From Roseateles saccharophilus (GTDB lineage Bacteria > Pseudomonadota > Gammaproteobacteria > Burkholderiales > Burkholderiaceae_C): DNA of 64,000 nt. The notes beneath the pieces were generated by a model. That model saw only the letters and a list, made by a program, of their open reading frames with translations, was not told the DNA's origin and did not search any database. The stretch spans positions 1 through 64,000 of the forward strand of contig NZ_SMBU01000019.1 of NCBI RefSeq assembly GCF_004342485.1, written 5' to 3'. The position numbers and the translations under genes were made by a program. Shown piece after piece: positions 56,990-63,895 of the stretch. Within the stretch, counting starts at the first letter, position 1; each line of letters opens with the position of its first letter.

Positions 56990-57520
56990 ATCGAGCAGCA
57001 GGCAGGTCGTGCTGGCATGCGCGTAGAGCTTGCCGTCGTGGCCGACCAGCGTGGCTTCGGCCGTCGTCACCTGGCGGCCGCGGTGCACGACGCGGCCGAT
57101 GGCGCGCACCAGCGGCACCCTGTCGCTCAGCGCACGCACGAGGTTGACCTTGAACTCCAGCGTCGTGTAGCCACGGTCCACGGGCAGCGTCGTGTGCACC
57201 GAGCAGCCCAGCGCCGAGTCCAGCAGCGTCGCGAACCAGCCGCCGTGCACGCTGCCCAGCGGGTTGTAGTGCCTGAACTGCGGCCGGCCCTGGAAGATGG
57301 CCTCACCGTCGGCGACCGAGATCAGCAGGAAGTCCAGCGTCTGGCTGATCGGCGCGCGGGGCGCGAGCCCGTCGACCATGGCCTGCATCTGCTGCAGGCC
57401 GGTCTTGCCTGCCAGCATCTCGCGTGAGGCGAGGCCTGGTTCAGGGCGTTGGCGAGCCAGCAGGGCGGCCTCTTCGGCCTGCCATTGCGCGAGGGTGGCG
57501 TCGGGATTGGATGCTGTCAT
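56975..57520 (-). CDS. PaaI-family hotdog thioesterase
   Basis: 181 residues with a C-terminal PaaI-type hotdog domain (about 60-172): HYNPLGSVHGGWFATLLDSALGC contains the catalytic Asn/His/Gly-rich turn, and TLEFKVNLVRAL follows. The first 55 residues (ATLAQWQAEEAALLARQ...) form a helical extension. Likely hydrolyses acyl- or aryl-CoA esters; substrate unknown. ATG 57520. Confidence 0.85.
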   Translation of the reverse strand: MTASNPDATLAQWQAEEAALLARQRPEPGLASREMLAGKTGLQQMQAMVDGLAPRAPISQTLDFLLISVADGEAIFQGRPQFRHYNPLGSVHGGWFATLLDSALGCSVHTTLPVDRGYTTLEFKVNLVRALSDRVPLVRAIGRVVHRGRQVTTAEATLVGHDGKLYAHASTTCLLLDLPQG

Positions 57521-57587
57521 GGTGGCGGCTTCGTGGAAGAAGCCGCCGATTCTGCGTAAACGCGCCGCCCCCTGCTGTCACCCAGGT

Positions 57588-58004
57588 TCAGGCAGCCAGG
57601 CGCTGCGCGGCACGGGCGACGCGGCGTGGCGCCTCCAGGCCGCGCAGCTTGTCCAGCACCGGCCCCTGCCAAGGCAGCAGATAGACCAGAGTGGCCAGCA
57701 TCGCGCGGCGGCGCGAAGACAGCAGAGGCCGCTGATGCTCGTCCAGCAGCAGCACGTTGCAGCGCACGTTGAGCGGGTCGGCCTGCACGACGGTGCCCTC
57801 GTCGAGCTCGACCCAATCCCACTCCAGCCAGGCGCAGGCATCGGCGTAGCAGCGCTCCCAGCGCGTCGTGCCGCCGGCACGACGCTCGCCGCTGCGGGCC
57901 AGATGCACACGGGTCTGGGCGTGCCGGACATCCTGAGCGGCGCCCGACAGTGCCGCAACCGGCCAGCAGATGCTGCCCTCGGGGAGATGGATCAGGGTCG
58001 ACAT
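57588..58004 (-). CDS. Unknown 138-residue protein divergent from luxR
   Basis: I do not recognise this protein. It begins MSTLIHLPEGSICWPVAALS, has a Trp-rich middle (WERCYADACAWLEWDWVELD), a segment NVLLLDEHQRPLLSS, a short hydrophobic helix (AMLATLVYLLPW) and a basic C-terminus. No signal peptide. ATG 58004 has AAAGGCG 7 nt upstream; an extension to 58055 is less likely. A lux-box-like site (58071-58090) is centred about 77 bp before this start, the correct position for activation by the neighbouring LuxR protein. It therefore may be a primary quorum-type target. Confidence 0.7.
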   Translation of the reverse strand: MSTLIHLPEGSICWPVAALSGAAQDVRHAQTRVHLARSGERRAGGTTRWERCYADACAWLEWDWVELDEGTVVQADPLNVRCNVLLLDEHQRPLLSSRRRAMLATLVYLLPWQGPVLDKLRGLEAPRRVARAAQRLAA

Positions 58005-58070
58005 GCAAGCGCCTTTCGGGGTGTAAATCGTGATCGGCGCGCAGTCTCCGGTCATGCCGGACCCGGAACA

Positions 58071-58090
58071 AGCTGGCAGACTTGACAGGT
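58071..58090. promoter_or_regulatory. Lux-box-like operator 1
   Basis: AGCTGGCAGACTTGACAGGT, a 20-bp dyad whose half-sites AGCTGGCA and (reverse) ACCTGTCA agree at 6 of 8 positions, with CTG.CA/TG.CAG arms as in LasR/RhlR/LuxR boxes. It abuts the luxR ATG (58091) and lies about 77 bp upstream of the divergent gene start at 58004. It is identical to operator 2 at 16 of 20 positions. Predicted to activate the minus-strand gene and possibly to autoregulate luxR. Confidence 0.65.
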
Positions 58091-58819
58091 ATGGCCCAGC
58101 CCGAAATGAACTACCAGCAGCTGATCGACGTCGGCCTGAGCGAGGACTTCACCAGCTTCGAACGGCGGCTGGTGAAGACGGCCGAGGCACTGGGCTTTCC
58201 CATCATTTCGGGCGTGCTGATGCGTGGCCTGCTGCAGGACGCCGACGTAAGGATCACGTCGCTGGGCAATACGCCGGAGGGCTATCTGGCCGCGGCCAAG
58301 GATCTCGGCGACGCGCGTCGGGACCCGGTCATGATGAAGCTGATGACGCAGTCGGTGCCGGTGGCCTACGACCAGCAGACCTACGTCGCCGCAGGTGCGG
58401 GTGAGCTCTGGGAGATGCAGGCGCCCTACGGCTACAAGACCGGCATTGCGGTCAAGCTGCACCTGCCGGGCGACAAGGTTTTCCTGCTCGGTGTGGACCG
58501 AGACGAGGCGCTGCCCGAGTCTGGCCCGCGACTGATGCAGATGGTGGCCGGTCTGCAATTGCTGGCCGCACATGCGCTGACCGCCGCGGACCGGCTGCTG
58601 AGCCCCAGGATCAGCAAGGACGACCTGCCCAGGCTGACCAAGCGCGAACTGGATGTGCTGAGCTGGACCTCCCAGGGCAAGACGGCCTGGGAGGTCAGCG
58701 TCATCCTCGGCATGAGCGAGAAGACGGTGAACTTCCATCTCGGCAACGCGATGCGCAAGCTGGACGTGAAGTCCAAGCACCAGGCGGTGCTGAAGTGCGT
58801 GGCCGCGGGCTTGCTTTGA
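58091..58819 (+). CDS. LuxR-type receptor/regulator (solo)
   Basis: 242 residues: autoinducer-binding domain (about 18-165) and GerE/LuxR helix-turn-helix (about 180-242; LTKRELDVLSWTSQGKTAWE, then SEKTVNFHLGNAMRKL). Of the six residues nearly invariant in acyl-homoserine-lactone receptors, Asp78-Pro79 and the Gly near 118 are present. The two Trp positions are Tyr (Tyr65, Tyr93) and the pocket Tyr position is Ala69. No luxI is in the window, so it is a solo with an altered pocket. ATG 58091 is preferred to a TTG at 58082 that lies inside the operator; ATG 58106 is also possible. Flanked by two lux-box-like sites. Confidence 0.88.
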   Translation: MAQPEMNYQQLIDVGLSEDFTSFERRLVKTAEALGFPIISGVLMRGLLQDADVRITSLGNTPEGYLAAAKDLGDARRDPVMMKLMTQSVPVAYDQQTYVAAGAGELWEMQAPYGYKTGIAVKLHLPGDKVFLLGVDRDEALPESGPRLMQMVAGLQLLAAHALTAADRLLSPRISKDDLPRLTKRELDVLSWTSQGKTAWEVSVILGMSEKTVNFHLGNAMRKLDVKSKHQAVLKCVAAGLL

Positions 58820-58836
58820 GGCGCTCCGCGCAGACA

Positions 58837-58856
58837 ACCTGGAAGACTTGCTAGGT
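58837..58856. promoter_or_regulatory. Lux-box-like operator 2
   Basis: ACCTGGAAGACTTGCTAGGT, 18 bp after the luxR stop. Ends are the classical ACCT...AGGT; arms agree at 6 of 8 dyad positions; the centre GACT is shared with operator 1 (16 of 20 bases identical overall). Its centre is about 80 bp before the ATG of the 18-codon ORF at 58926, nearly the same spacing as operator 1 to its gene. A third, inverted partial copy (AGCAAGTTGTCTTCCA) follows at 58892-58907. Confidence 0.62.
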
Positions 58857-58907
58857 TACCGGGAAGCTGAAAACAGGGACAGTCCGGACCCAGCAAGTTG
58901 TCTTCCA
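58840..58907 (+). other. Long imperfect inverted repeat before the small ORF
   Basis: TGGAAGAC, TTGCT, GGT and CCGG on the left pair with CCGG, ACC, AGCAA and GTCTTCCA on the right: about 20 bp with small bulges around a 21-nt loop. The left arm is part of lux-box operator 2. As DNA it looks like two opposed regulator sites. As RNA it would be a strong hairpin if transcription reads through from luxR. An alternative pairing CCAGC (58890-58894) with GCTGG (58913-58917) would hide part of the ribosome site of the small ORF. Confidence 0.55.
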
Positions 58908-58925
58908 CTGTCGCTGGAGTACCCC

Positions 58926-58982
58926 ATGAAGATCATCGACCTCGTCTACGAAATCCTCGGTCTGCCCCGTCTCGGCGGCTGA
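58926..58982 (+). CDS. Candidate 18-residue peptide gene under LuxR control
   Basis: ATG 58926 opens an 18-codon frame ending in TGA: MKIIDLVYEILGLPRLGG. GGAG (58916-58919) lies 6 nt upstream, an ideal Shine-Dalgarno distance. The peptide has an amphipathic hydrophobic first half, then Leu-Pro-Arg and a terminal Gly-Gly. No signal peptide and no known family recognised. It stands 106 bp after luxR, behind a lux-box-like operator and a long inverted repeat. It could be a signalling peptide, a leader peptide for the gene downstream, or a chance ORF. Too short for standard gene callers. Confidence 0.45.
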   Translation: MKIIDLVYEILGLPRLGG

Positions 58983-59018
58983 ACCTCCCGCCCCACACGG
59001 CGAGAACCCGACGCGGCC

Positions 59019-59084
59019 CGCAACGGATGCCCCAGGTGACCGGCTCCAGACAACGAGCTCCTCACCCTTGGCGCATCCGTTGCG
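59019..59084. other. 12-bp perfect inverted repeat with 42-nt loop
   Basis: CGCAACGGATGC (59019-59030) and GCATCCGTTGCG (59073-59084) are exact reverse complements; GGCC flanks extend the arms with one bulge. It lies between the 18-codon ORF and the alpha-CTD-like gene, with no T-run, so it is more like an operator or attenuator than a terminator. GC content is similar to surroundings but 12 perfect base pairs is well above background. Confidence 0.6.
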
Positions 59085-59139
59085 GCCCCCGCGTAGAACA
59101 GGTTCCCGGCCGCCTCCCAAGCAGCTCAGTGCAAATATC

Positions 59140-59382
59140 GTGGCCATCTCCGATGCGACCTATGCCCGGCTGCTGAGCCTCGCCGATCAGGCACCGCTCG
59201 AATGCCTGCCGCTGACCTCGCGTACGTTGATCTACGCGAAGACCCTGGGCTATCACCAGATCGGCCAGATCCGCAGCACGCCGTCCCATCGCCTGCTCGC
59301 CGACTTGGGCGAGGAGCGCACCGAGGAGCTCAAGCGGGCGCTCTACGATTTCGGCATGCGCCAGCCCGCTCCGCACGACTGA
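59140..59382 (+). CDS. Stand-alone RNA polymerase alpha-CTD-like protein
   Basis: 80-residue protein (start uncertain: GTG 59140 used here; frame open to a TTG at 59068). The body from about residue 20, CLPLTSRTLIYAKTLGYHQI followed by GQIRSTPSHRLLADLGEERT and EELKRALYDFGM, follows the helix pattern of the alpha C-terminal domain of RNA polymerase ([20 protein letters not shown] in E. coli). It lacks the alpha N-terminal domain. Such a domain binds UP-element DNA and is a contact for LuxR-type activators, so a regulatory role beside luxR is conceivable. No known gene name. Confidence 0.6.
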   Translation: MAISDATYARLLSLADQAPLECLPLTSRTLIYAKTLGYHQIGQIRSTPSHRLLADLGEERTEELKRALYDFGMRQPAPHD

Positions 59383-59394
59383 CACCAGCTCGCA

Positions 59395-60996
59395 TCAGGC
59401 CTGCTTGGCCGTGCGCCGCAGGTCGACCGCATCGGGCATGGCCCGCGTCTCGTTGGCGGCGAGGCGGAACACGCGCAGCGCCGCGGCCACTTGCGCCGTG
59501 TCGTCCAGCATCTGCGTGGCCGAGCGCGCCAGCTGCTCCACCATCGCCGCGTTCTGGTCCGTGATCCCGTCGAGCTGACGGATCGCGCCATGCACTTCGG
59601 CCACGCCGCGCATCTGCGCCGCCGCGGCGCTGTCGATGTTGCCGATCAGCGCGGTGAAGGCCTCCACCTTCGACAACGTCGCGTCGATGCTCTCCCGTGC
59701 GGTGCGCGTCTGCGCCTCGCCGGCCTGCACGCGGCGCGTCGAATCGTCGATCAGCGACTTGATCTCGCGCGCGGCCAGCGAGCTGCGCTGGGCCAGCGCC
59801 CGCACCTCGCCCGCAACGACGGCGAAGCCCTTGCCATGCTCGCCCGCGCGAGCCGCCTCGACGGCCGCGTTCAGCGCCAGCAGATTGGTCTGGAAGGCGA
59901 TGCTGTCGATGAGCTGCACGATCTCGCCGATGCGGTTCGACGAACCGGCAATGCCGCCCATCGTGTCGGTCACCGAGTGCACGACCTCGGCGCTGTGGCG
60001 CGACACCTCGTGCAACTCGCCCACGACGCCGTTGGCCGCTTGCGTGCCGCTGCTGGTGTCGCGCACCGTCGTGGCAATCTGCTCCATGCTGGCCACCGTC
60101 TGCTGCAGGCTGGCGGCCTGGGCCTCGGTGCGGCCGGCCAGGTCGCGGTTGCCCTGGGCGATCTCGTTGCTGACACTGCGGATGCGCTCGATTTCCTTGC
60201 GCGTGTCGGTCACCATCGCGCGCAGGTTGACGCCGACCTGGTCCAGAGACGCCTCCAGCCCGCGCAACTGCGGCCGGCCGCTGCGCTCCAGCGTGGCGGC
60301 GAGGTCGCCCGCCGCCAGCGCGTTGGCATAGGCCTCCACCCGGCCCAGCCCGGCGCGCCGGCTGCCATCGCGCCAGGCGGCGAGGGCGCTGCCGGCAAGC
60401 AGGGCCGAGCCCAGCGCCGCCCAGGGACCGGCCTGCGCATAGGCCAGCGTGCTCAGCACGGCCACGGCGGCGTAGGCCGATGCCTCGCCCAGCCAAGGCG
60501 CGCGATGCCACAGCCCGGCCCAGGCGCCGGCCATGCCCGTGCGCACCAGCTCGCCCGACTTCAGTCGATGGCGCAGCCTGCCGGTACGCGCCTCGTCGCG
60601 CATCAGTGCGAAAAGCTTCGCCGTCGCGTCGATCTGCGCACGGGTCGGCTGCGAGCGCACCGACAGATAGGCCACCGGCCGGCCGCCGTCGAGAAGCGGC
60701 GTCACGTTGGCCAGCACCCAGTAATGGTCGCCGTTCTTGCGCCGGTTCTTCACGATGCCGGACCAGGGCCGGCCGGCCTGGATGGTGGCCCACATGTCGC
60801 GGAAGGCCTCCTCGGGCACGTCCGGGTGGCGCAGGATGTTGTGGGGCTGGCCCATCAGCTCGTCCAGCGCATAGCCGCTGGTGGTGACGAAGACCGCGTT
60901 TGCGTGCAGGATGCGGCCCTTGAGGTCGGTCGTGGAAACCAGCAACTGGCCGGTCGGGAAGGGGTATTCGCGCTGGGTGGCGGCTTGCAATCTCAT
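59395..60996 (-). CDS. Aer-like PAS-domain methyl-accepting chemotaxis protein
   Basis: 533 residues. An N-terminal PAS domain (about 12-115) has the Aer pattern [20 protein letters not shown] and [20 protein letters not shown], which in Aer binds FAD for energy taxis. Two hydrophobic segments (about 173-208) form the membrane hairpin, then a HAMP-like region and a signalling domain (about 270-515) with the hairpin tip [20 protein letters not shown] and [23 protein letters not shown] 60996 has GAGGATC upstream. It implies a flagellar or twitching chemotaxis pathway elsewhere. Confidence 0.92.
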   Translation of the reverse strand: MRLQAATQREYPFPTGQLLVSTTDLKGRILHANAVFVTTSGYALDELMGQPHNILRHPDVPEEAFRDMWATIQAGRPWSGIVKNRRKNGDHYWVLANVTPLLDGGRPVAYLSVRSQPTRAQIDATAKLFALMRDEARTGRLRHRLKSGELVRTGMAGAWAGLWHRAPWLGEASAYAAVAVLSTLAYAQAGPWAALGSALLAGSALAAWRDGSRRAGLGRVEAYANALAAGDLAATLERSGRPQLRGLEASLDQVGVNLRAMVTDTRKEIERIRSVSNEIAQGNRDLAGRTEAQAASLQQTVASMEQIATTVRDTSSGTQAANGVVGELHEVSRHSAEVVHSVTDTMGGIAGSSNRIGEIVQLIDSIAFQTNLLALNAAVEAARAGEHGKGFAVVAGEVRALAQRSSLAAREIKSLIDDSTRRVQAGEAQTRTARESIDATLSKVEAFTALIGNIDSAAAAQMRGVAEVHGAIRQLDGITDQNAAMVEQLARSATQMLDDTAQVAAALRVFRLAANETRAMPDAVDLRRTAKQA

Positions 60997-61086
60997 GGGG
61001 ATCCTCTTTGACGTGCGAGCATGCGCGACTGAATCTCAGCAAAGTTTGATCCTGCGCAACCCTCGGCGAACGCACATCAGCCTGCC

Positions 61087-61734
61087 ATGCAAGACCGTGA
61101 AATCCCTCTCGAATCCTGGCCGCGCCGTGCGGCACTGCAGCATTTCCGGGCGATGGCCCAGCCGGCCTTCAGCGTCACCGCCGACGTCGACGTGACCGGC
61201 CTGCGCGAGCGCGCCGCGCCGCATGGCGCGACGCCCTGGCTGGCCTATCACCACGCGGCGCTGGAGGCCGCCAACGGCATCGATGCGATGCGCCAGACGA
61301 TGATCGACGGCGGGCGCGGCGTGCGCGAGTTCGGCGTCATCCATGCCAGCACCACGGTGCTGCGCGATGACGGCAGCTTCGGCTTCCTGACGCTGCCGCG
61401 CGAGGCCTCGCTGGCCGCCTTCGCGGAACACGGCAAGGCCGGCCTCGCGCGCGTGCGCCGCGCCAGCGGCTCGCTGTTCGCCGGCGACGAGCCCGGCGAC
61501 GTGAGCGAGCAGACGCTGGTGCACATGACGGCGCTGCCCTGGTTCGCCTTCACCGCGTTCACGCATGCGCGTGGCGCCGGCGACGACCGGCCCAAGGTCG
61601 CCTTCGGTCGTTTCAAGGCCGTGGCCGGCCGGCTGCTGATGCCGGTGGCCGTCGATGTGCACCATGCGCTGTGCGACGGCGTGCACGTCGGGCGGTTCTT
61701 CGAGCAGCTGCAGGCCGGGCTCGACGCAATCTAG
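61087..61734 (+). CDS. Chloramphenicol acetyltransferase-family O-acetyltransferase (CatA-like)
   Basis: 215 residues, the usual CAT length. The catalytic motif HHALCDGVHVG gives His193 and Asp197 as in HHxxxDG; other CAT landmarks are WPRRAALQHFRAM near the start and LPWFAFTAFTHA near 150. It may acetylate chloramphenicol or another hydroxyl substrate. Many environmental CatA-like proteins do not give resistance, so the phenotype should not be assumed. No mobile element flanks it, so it appears chromosomal and native. Confidence 0.87.
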   Translation: MQDREIPLESWPRRAALQHFRAMAQPAFSVTADVDVTGLRERAAPHGATPWLAYHHAALEAANGIDAMRQTMIDGGRGVREFGVIHASTTVLRDDGSFGFLTLPREASLAAFAEHGKAGLARVRRASGSLFAGDEPGDVSEQTLVHMTALPWFAFTAFTHARGAGDDRPKVAFGRFKAVAGRLLMPVAVDVHHALCDGVHVGRFFEQLQAGLDAI

Positions 61735-61741
61735 GCCCGCC

Positions 61742-62968
61742 TTACTGACGCCCGCCTGCCGGCGCCCCGAAGCGCTGCTGCACCAGCCTGCCCACGGCCA
61801 TGCCCAGCTTGCTCCCCTCGACGGTCGAATTGCGGTAGTGCACGCCGTCGTAGATGCGTGCCAGGCGGACTTCCTCCATGAAGGCATCGACGCTGCCCCA
61901 CTCGCGGGTCATGCCCGGCGCGGCCGGGCTGGTCGAACTGAGCCTGGGGGGTGGTTGGCCCTGCAGTTCCTCCCGGATCACGGCCCCCAGCGCCCCCGAC
62001 ACCACGCAGTGGGCGCAAGGGTATTCGGGGTGCATGGGCGTGGGGATCAGCGGCGTCCAGCCCAGGTCGGCCTCCGACTTCGCATGGCCGGCCTGATGCT
62101 CGATCCGGATCGCCGTGATCGGACGCCAGAAGTTGTACGTGTACTTGGCATCGAAGACGGCGATCAGCGCATCGTCCATCGCCATCGATGCAGCCGCATA
62201 CAGGCGCGCGTTCTGCGTGACGCTGCGGCCGGGCATCCGGGCCACCGCGCGCAGCAAGGGGTGGTAGACGAGCGGACGGGTCTCCTCCCAGAACCGGGCG
62301 ATGTCGGTCTGCGCGGCGCTGCGCGCGGTGCTGTTCCTGCCGCCGAGCAGGCGCACCTCCTGCAGGTCGCGTGCCCAGGTCTCGCTGGCGAGGTCGGGTG
62401 GTGGCCCCGGCCGGAACTGGCTGGCGCTGTCCATGATCCATGGCTTGCGCCGCGGCCAGGTGGGGGCGGCCGGGATCACCGTCGGCACGTAGCGGCCGAG
62501 CACGGTCTGCCACTGATAGTTGTCCGGGCCGTTCGCACCGTCGGCCGCGGCCCGCGCCAGCACCAGTGCCGCGGCCTTCTCACCGACGGCGATGCCGTCT
62601 GCCTTGGCCGCACCGTCGGGCAGGCCCTGCAGCGCCGCCCGGTAGGCCGATTCGACGGCCGCCTTCTCGGCGGGGATCAAGGCCATAAGAACGCTGCGGT
62701 TGGCCGCCGCGACGGCCGCGTCCACGGATGCGCCCGGTGGCGCCGGCACCCGCTCCAGATAGGGCTGGTAGCGAGGTTCGATGGCATTGACGGCCTCGAA
62801 CACGGCGACCTGGACGACGGCCATCGCCCGGTGCCCCGGCGCCCCGGGCCCGAGCTTGGCACTCGCGTCGCAGGCGGTCTCGTTCCAGTCGGTGATCGCG
62901 TCGGCACAGGCCCCGCTGCCCATGGCGAGCGAGCAGAACAGGACGACGGCTGCGTTTCGAAAGGCCAT
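61742..62968 (-). CDS. Vanadium-dependent haloperoxidase-like (PAP2 superfamily) secreted protein
   Basis: 408 residues with a signal peptide (MAFRNAAVVLFCSLAMGSGA-CA). The helical body carries the vanadate/phosphate-site motifs of the superfamily: K-x6-RP (KYTYNFWRPITAIR), a second motif PCAH (in HPEYPCAHC) where PSGH is canonical, and R-x5-H (ARIYDGVHYRNS). Such proteins are haloperoxidases or acid phosphatases; the changed second motif makes activity uncertain. ATG 62968 is preferred over GTG 62980. About 155 bp of non-coding GC-rich DNA precedes it, including the gap to xthA. Confidence 0.85.
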   Translation of the reverse strand: MAFRNAAVVLFCSLAMGSGACADAITDWNETACDASAKLGPGAPGHRAMAVVQVAVFEAVNAIEPRYQPYLERVPAPPGASVDAAVAAANRSVLMALIPAEKAAVESAYRAALQGLPDGAAKADGIAVGEKAAALVLARAAADGANGPDNYQWQTVLGRYVPTVIPAAPTWPRRKPWIMDSASQFRPGPPPDLASETWARDLQEVRLLGGRNSTARSAAQTDIARFWEETRPLVYHPLLRAVARMPGRSVTQNARLYAAASMAMDDALIAVFDAKYTYNFWRPITAIRIEHQAGHAKSEADLGWTPLIPTPMHPEYPCAHCVVSGALGAVIREELQGQPPPRLSSTSPAAPGMTREWGSVDAFMEEVRLARIYDGVHYRNSTVEGSKLGMAVGRLVQQRFGAPAGGRQ

Positions 62969-63124
62969 GGCTACCCCCACACATCGACGCCGCTGCGGGA
63001 GGGGGGCAGTGAGGGCCTCACGCGCCCGAATGCATCCCCCGACGATCGCCGGCGAGAGGACACAGATAGGCGGCGCGGCGGTGGATTGCAGCTCGCGCCC
63101 TGCGGGTGAGGGGCGGCGTGTCCT

Positions 63125-63895
63125 CTAGCCGTTGATCGTCACGACGACCGGCGCGTGGTCGCTCGGGCGCTCGTTCTTGCGCGGCAGCTTGTCGATCTCG
63201 CATGCCGTGACCCGGCCCTTCAGCGCTGCGCTGACGAGGATGTGGTCGATGCGCAGGCCCTGGTTCTTGCGGAAGGCCAGATTGCGGTAGTCCCACCAGC
63301 TCCAGCTCTTGGCCGGCTGCTCGAAAAGGCGGAAGGCGTCCGTCAGGCCCAGCTCGATGAGCTGCTGGAACTGTGCCCGCTCCTCGGGCGTGCAGTGGAT
63401 CTGGCCGGCCCAGGCCACCGGGTCGTAGACGTCGCGGTCCTCGGGGGCGATGTTGTAGTCGCCCATCAGCACGAGCTGCTCATGCGCCGACAGCTGCCCG
63501 CCGACCCAGCCACGCAGCGCGTCCAGCCAGCCCATCTTGTAGACGAACTTGTCGCTGTCCGGCGCCTGACCGTTGGGGAAATAGCCGCCGATGACGCGCA
63601 CGCCGCCGACCGTGCCGGCGATGACGCGGGCCTGCTCGTCGGCAAAACCGGGGATGTTCTTGACGACGTCGGTGGCCGGCTCGCGGCTGATCAGCGCGAC
63701 GCCGTTGTAGGTCTTCTGACCGAACCACTGCACCTGCCAGCCCGCTGCGCCGAAGTCGGCGGTCGGGAACTTGTCGTCGGTGAGCTTGGTCTCCTGCAGT
63801 ACCAGGGCGTCGACCGGATGCGCGGCCAGCCAGGCTAGCACCTGGGGCAGGCGGATGGACAGGGAATTGACGTTCCAGGTGGCGAACTTCTTCAT
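63125..63895 (-). CDS. xthA: Exodeoxyribonuclease III
   Basis: 256-residue AP endonuclease/3'-5' exonuclease of base excision repair. Motifs: FATWNVNSLSIRLPQ (Asn7-type metal site), LQETKLTDDKFP (Glu), GGYFPNGQ, LMGDYNIAPEDRDVYDP (Asp, Asn) and LRIDHILVSAAL with the closing PSDHAPVVV (catalytic Asp-His). ATG 63895 (MKKFATWN) is chosen; an ATG at 63904 adds three residues. About 105 bp follow to the window edge with no recognised gene. Confidence 0.96.
   Translation of the reverse strand: MKKFATWNVNSLSIRLPQVLAWLAAHPVDALVLQETKLTDDKFPTADFGAAGWQVQWFGQKTYNGVALISREPATDVVKNIPGFADEQARVIAGTVGGVRVIGGYFPNGQAPDSDKFVYKMGWLDALRGWVGGQLSAHEQLVLMGDYNIAPEDRDVYDPVAWAGQIHCTPEERAQFQQLIELGLTDAFRLFEQPAKSWSWWDYRNLAFRKNQGLRIDHILVSAALKGRVTACEIDKLPRKNERPSDHAPVVVTING

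Noticed and set aside
58082-58087. TTGACA as a -35 box before luxR
   Set aside because: It falls inside the lux-box-like dyad and a properly spaced -10 would lie within the luxR coding region with poor match.
61087-61734. Acquired chloramphenicol resistance gene
   Set aside because: CAT family is clear, but base composition matches neighbours and there is no integron, transposon or repeat; resistance cannot be claimed.
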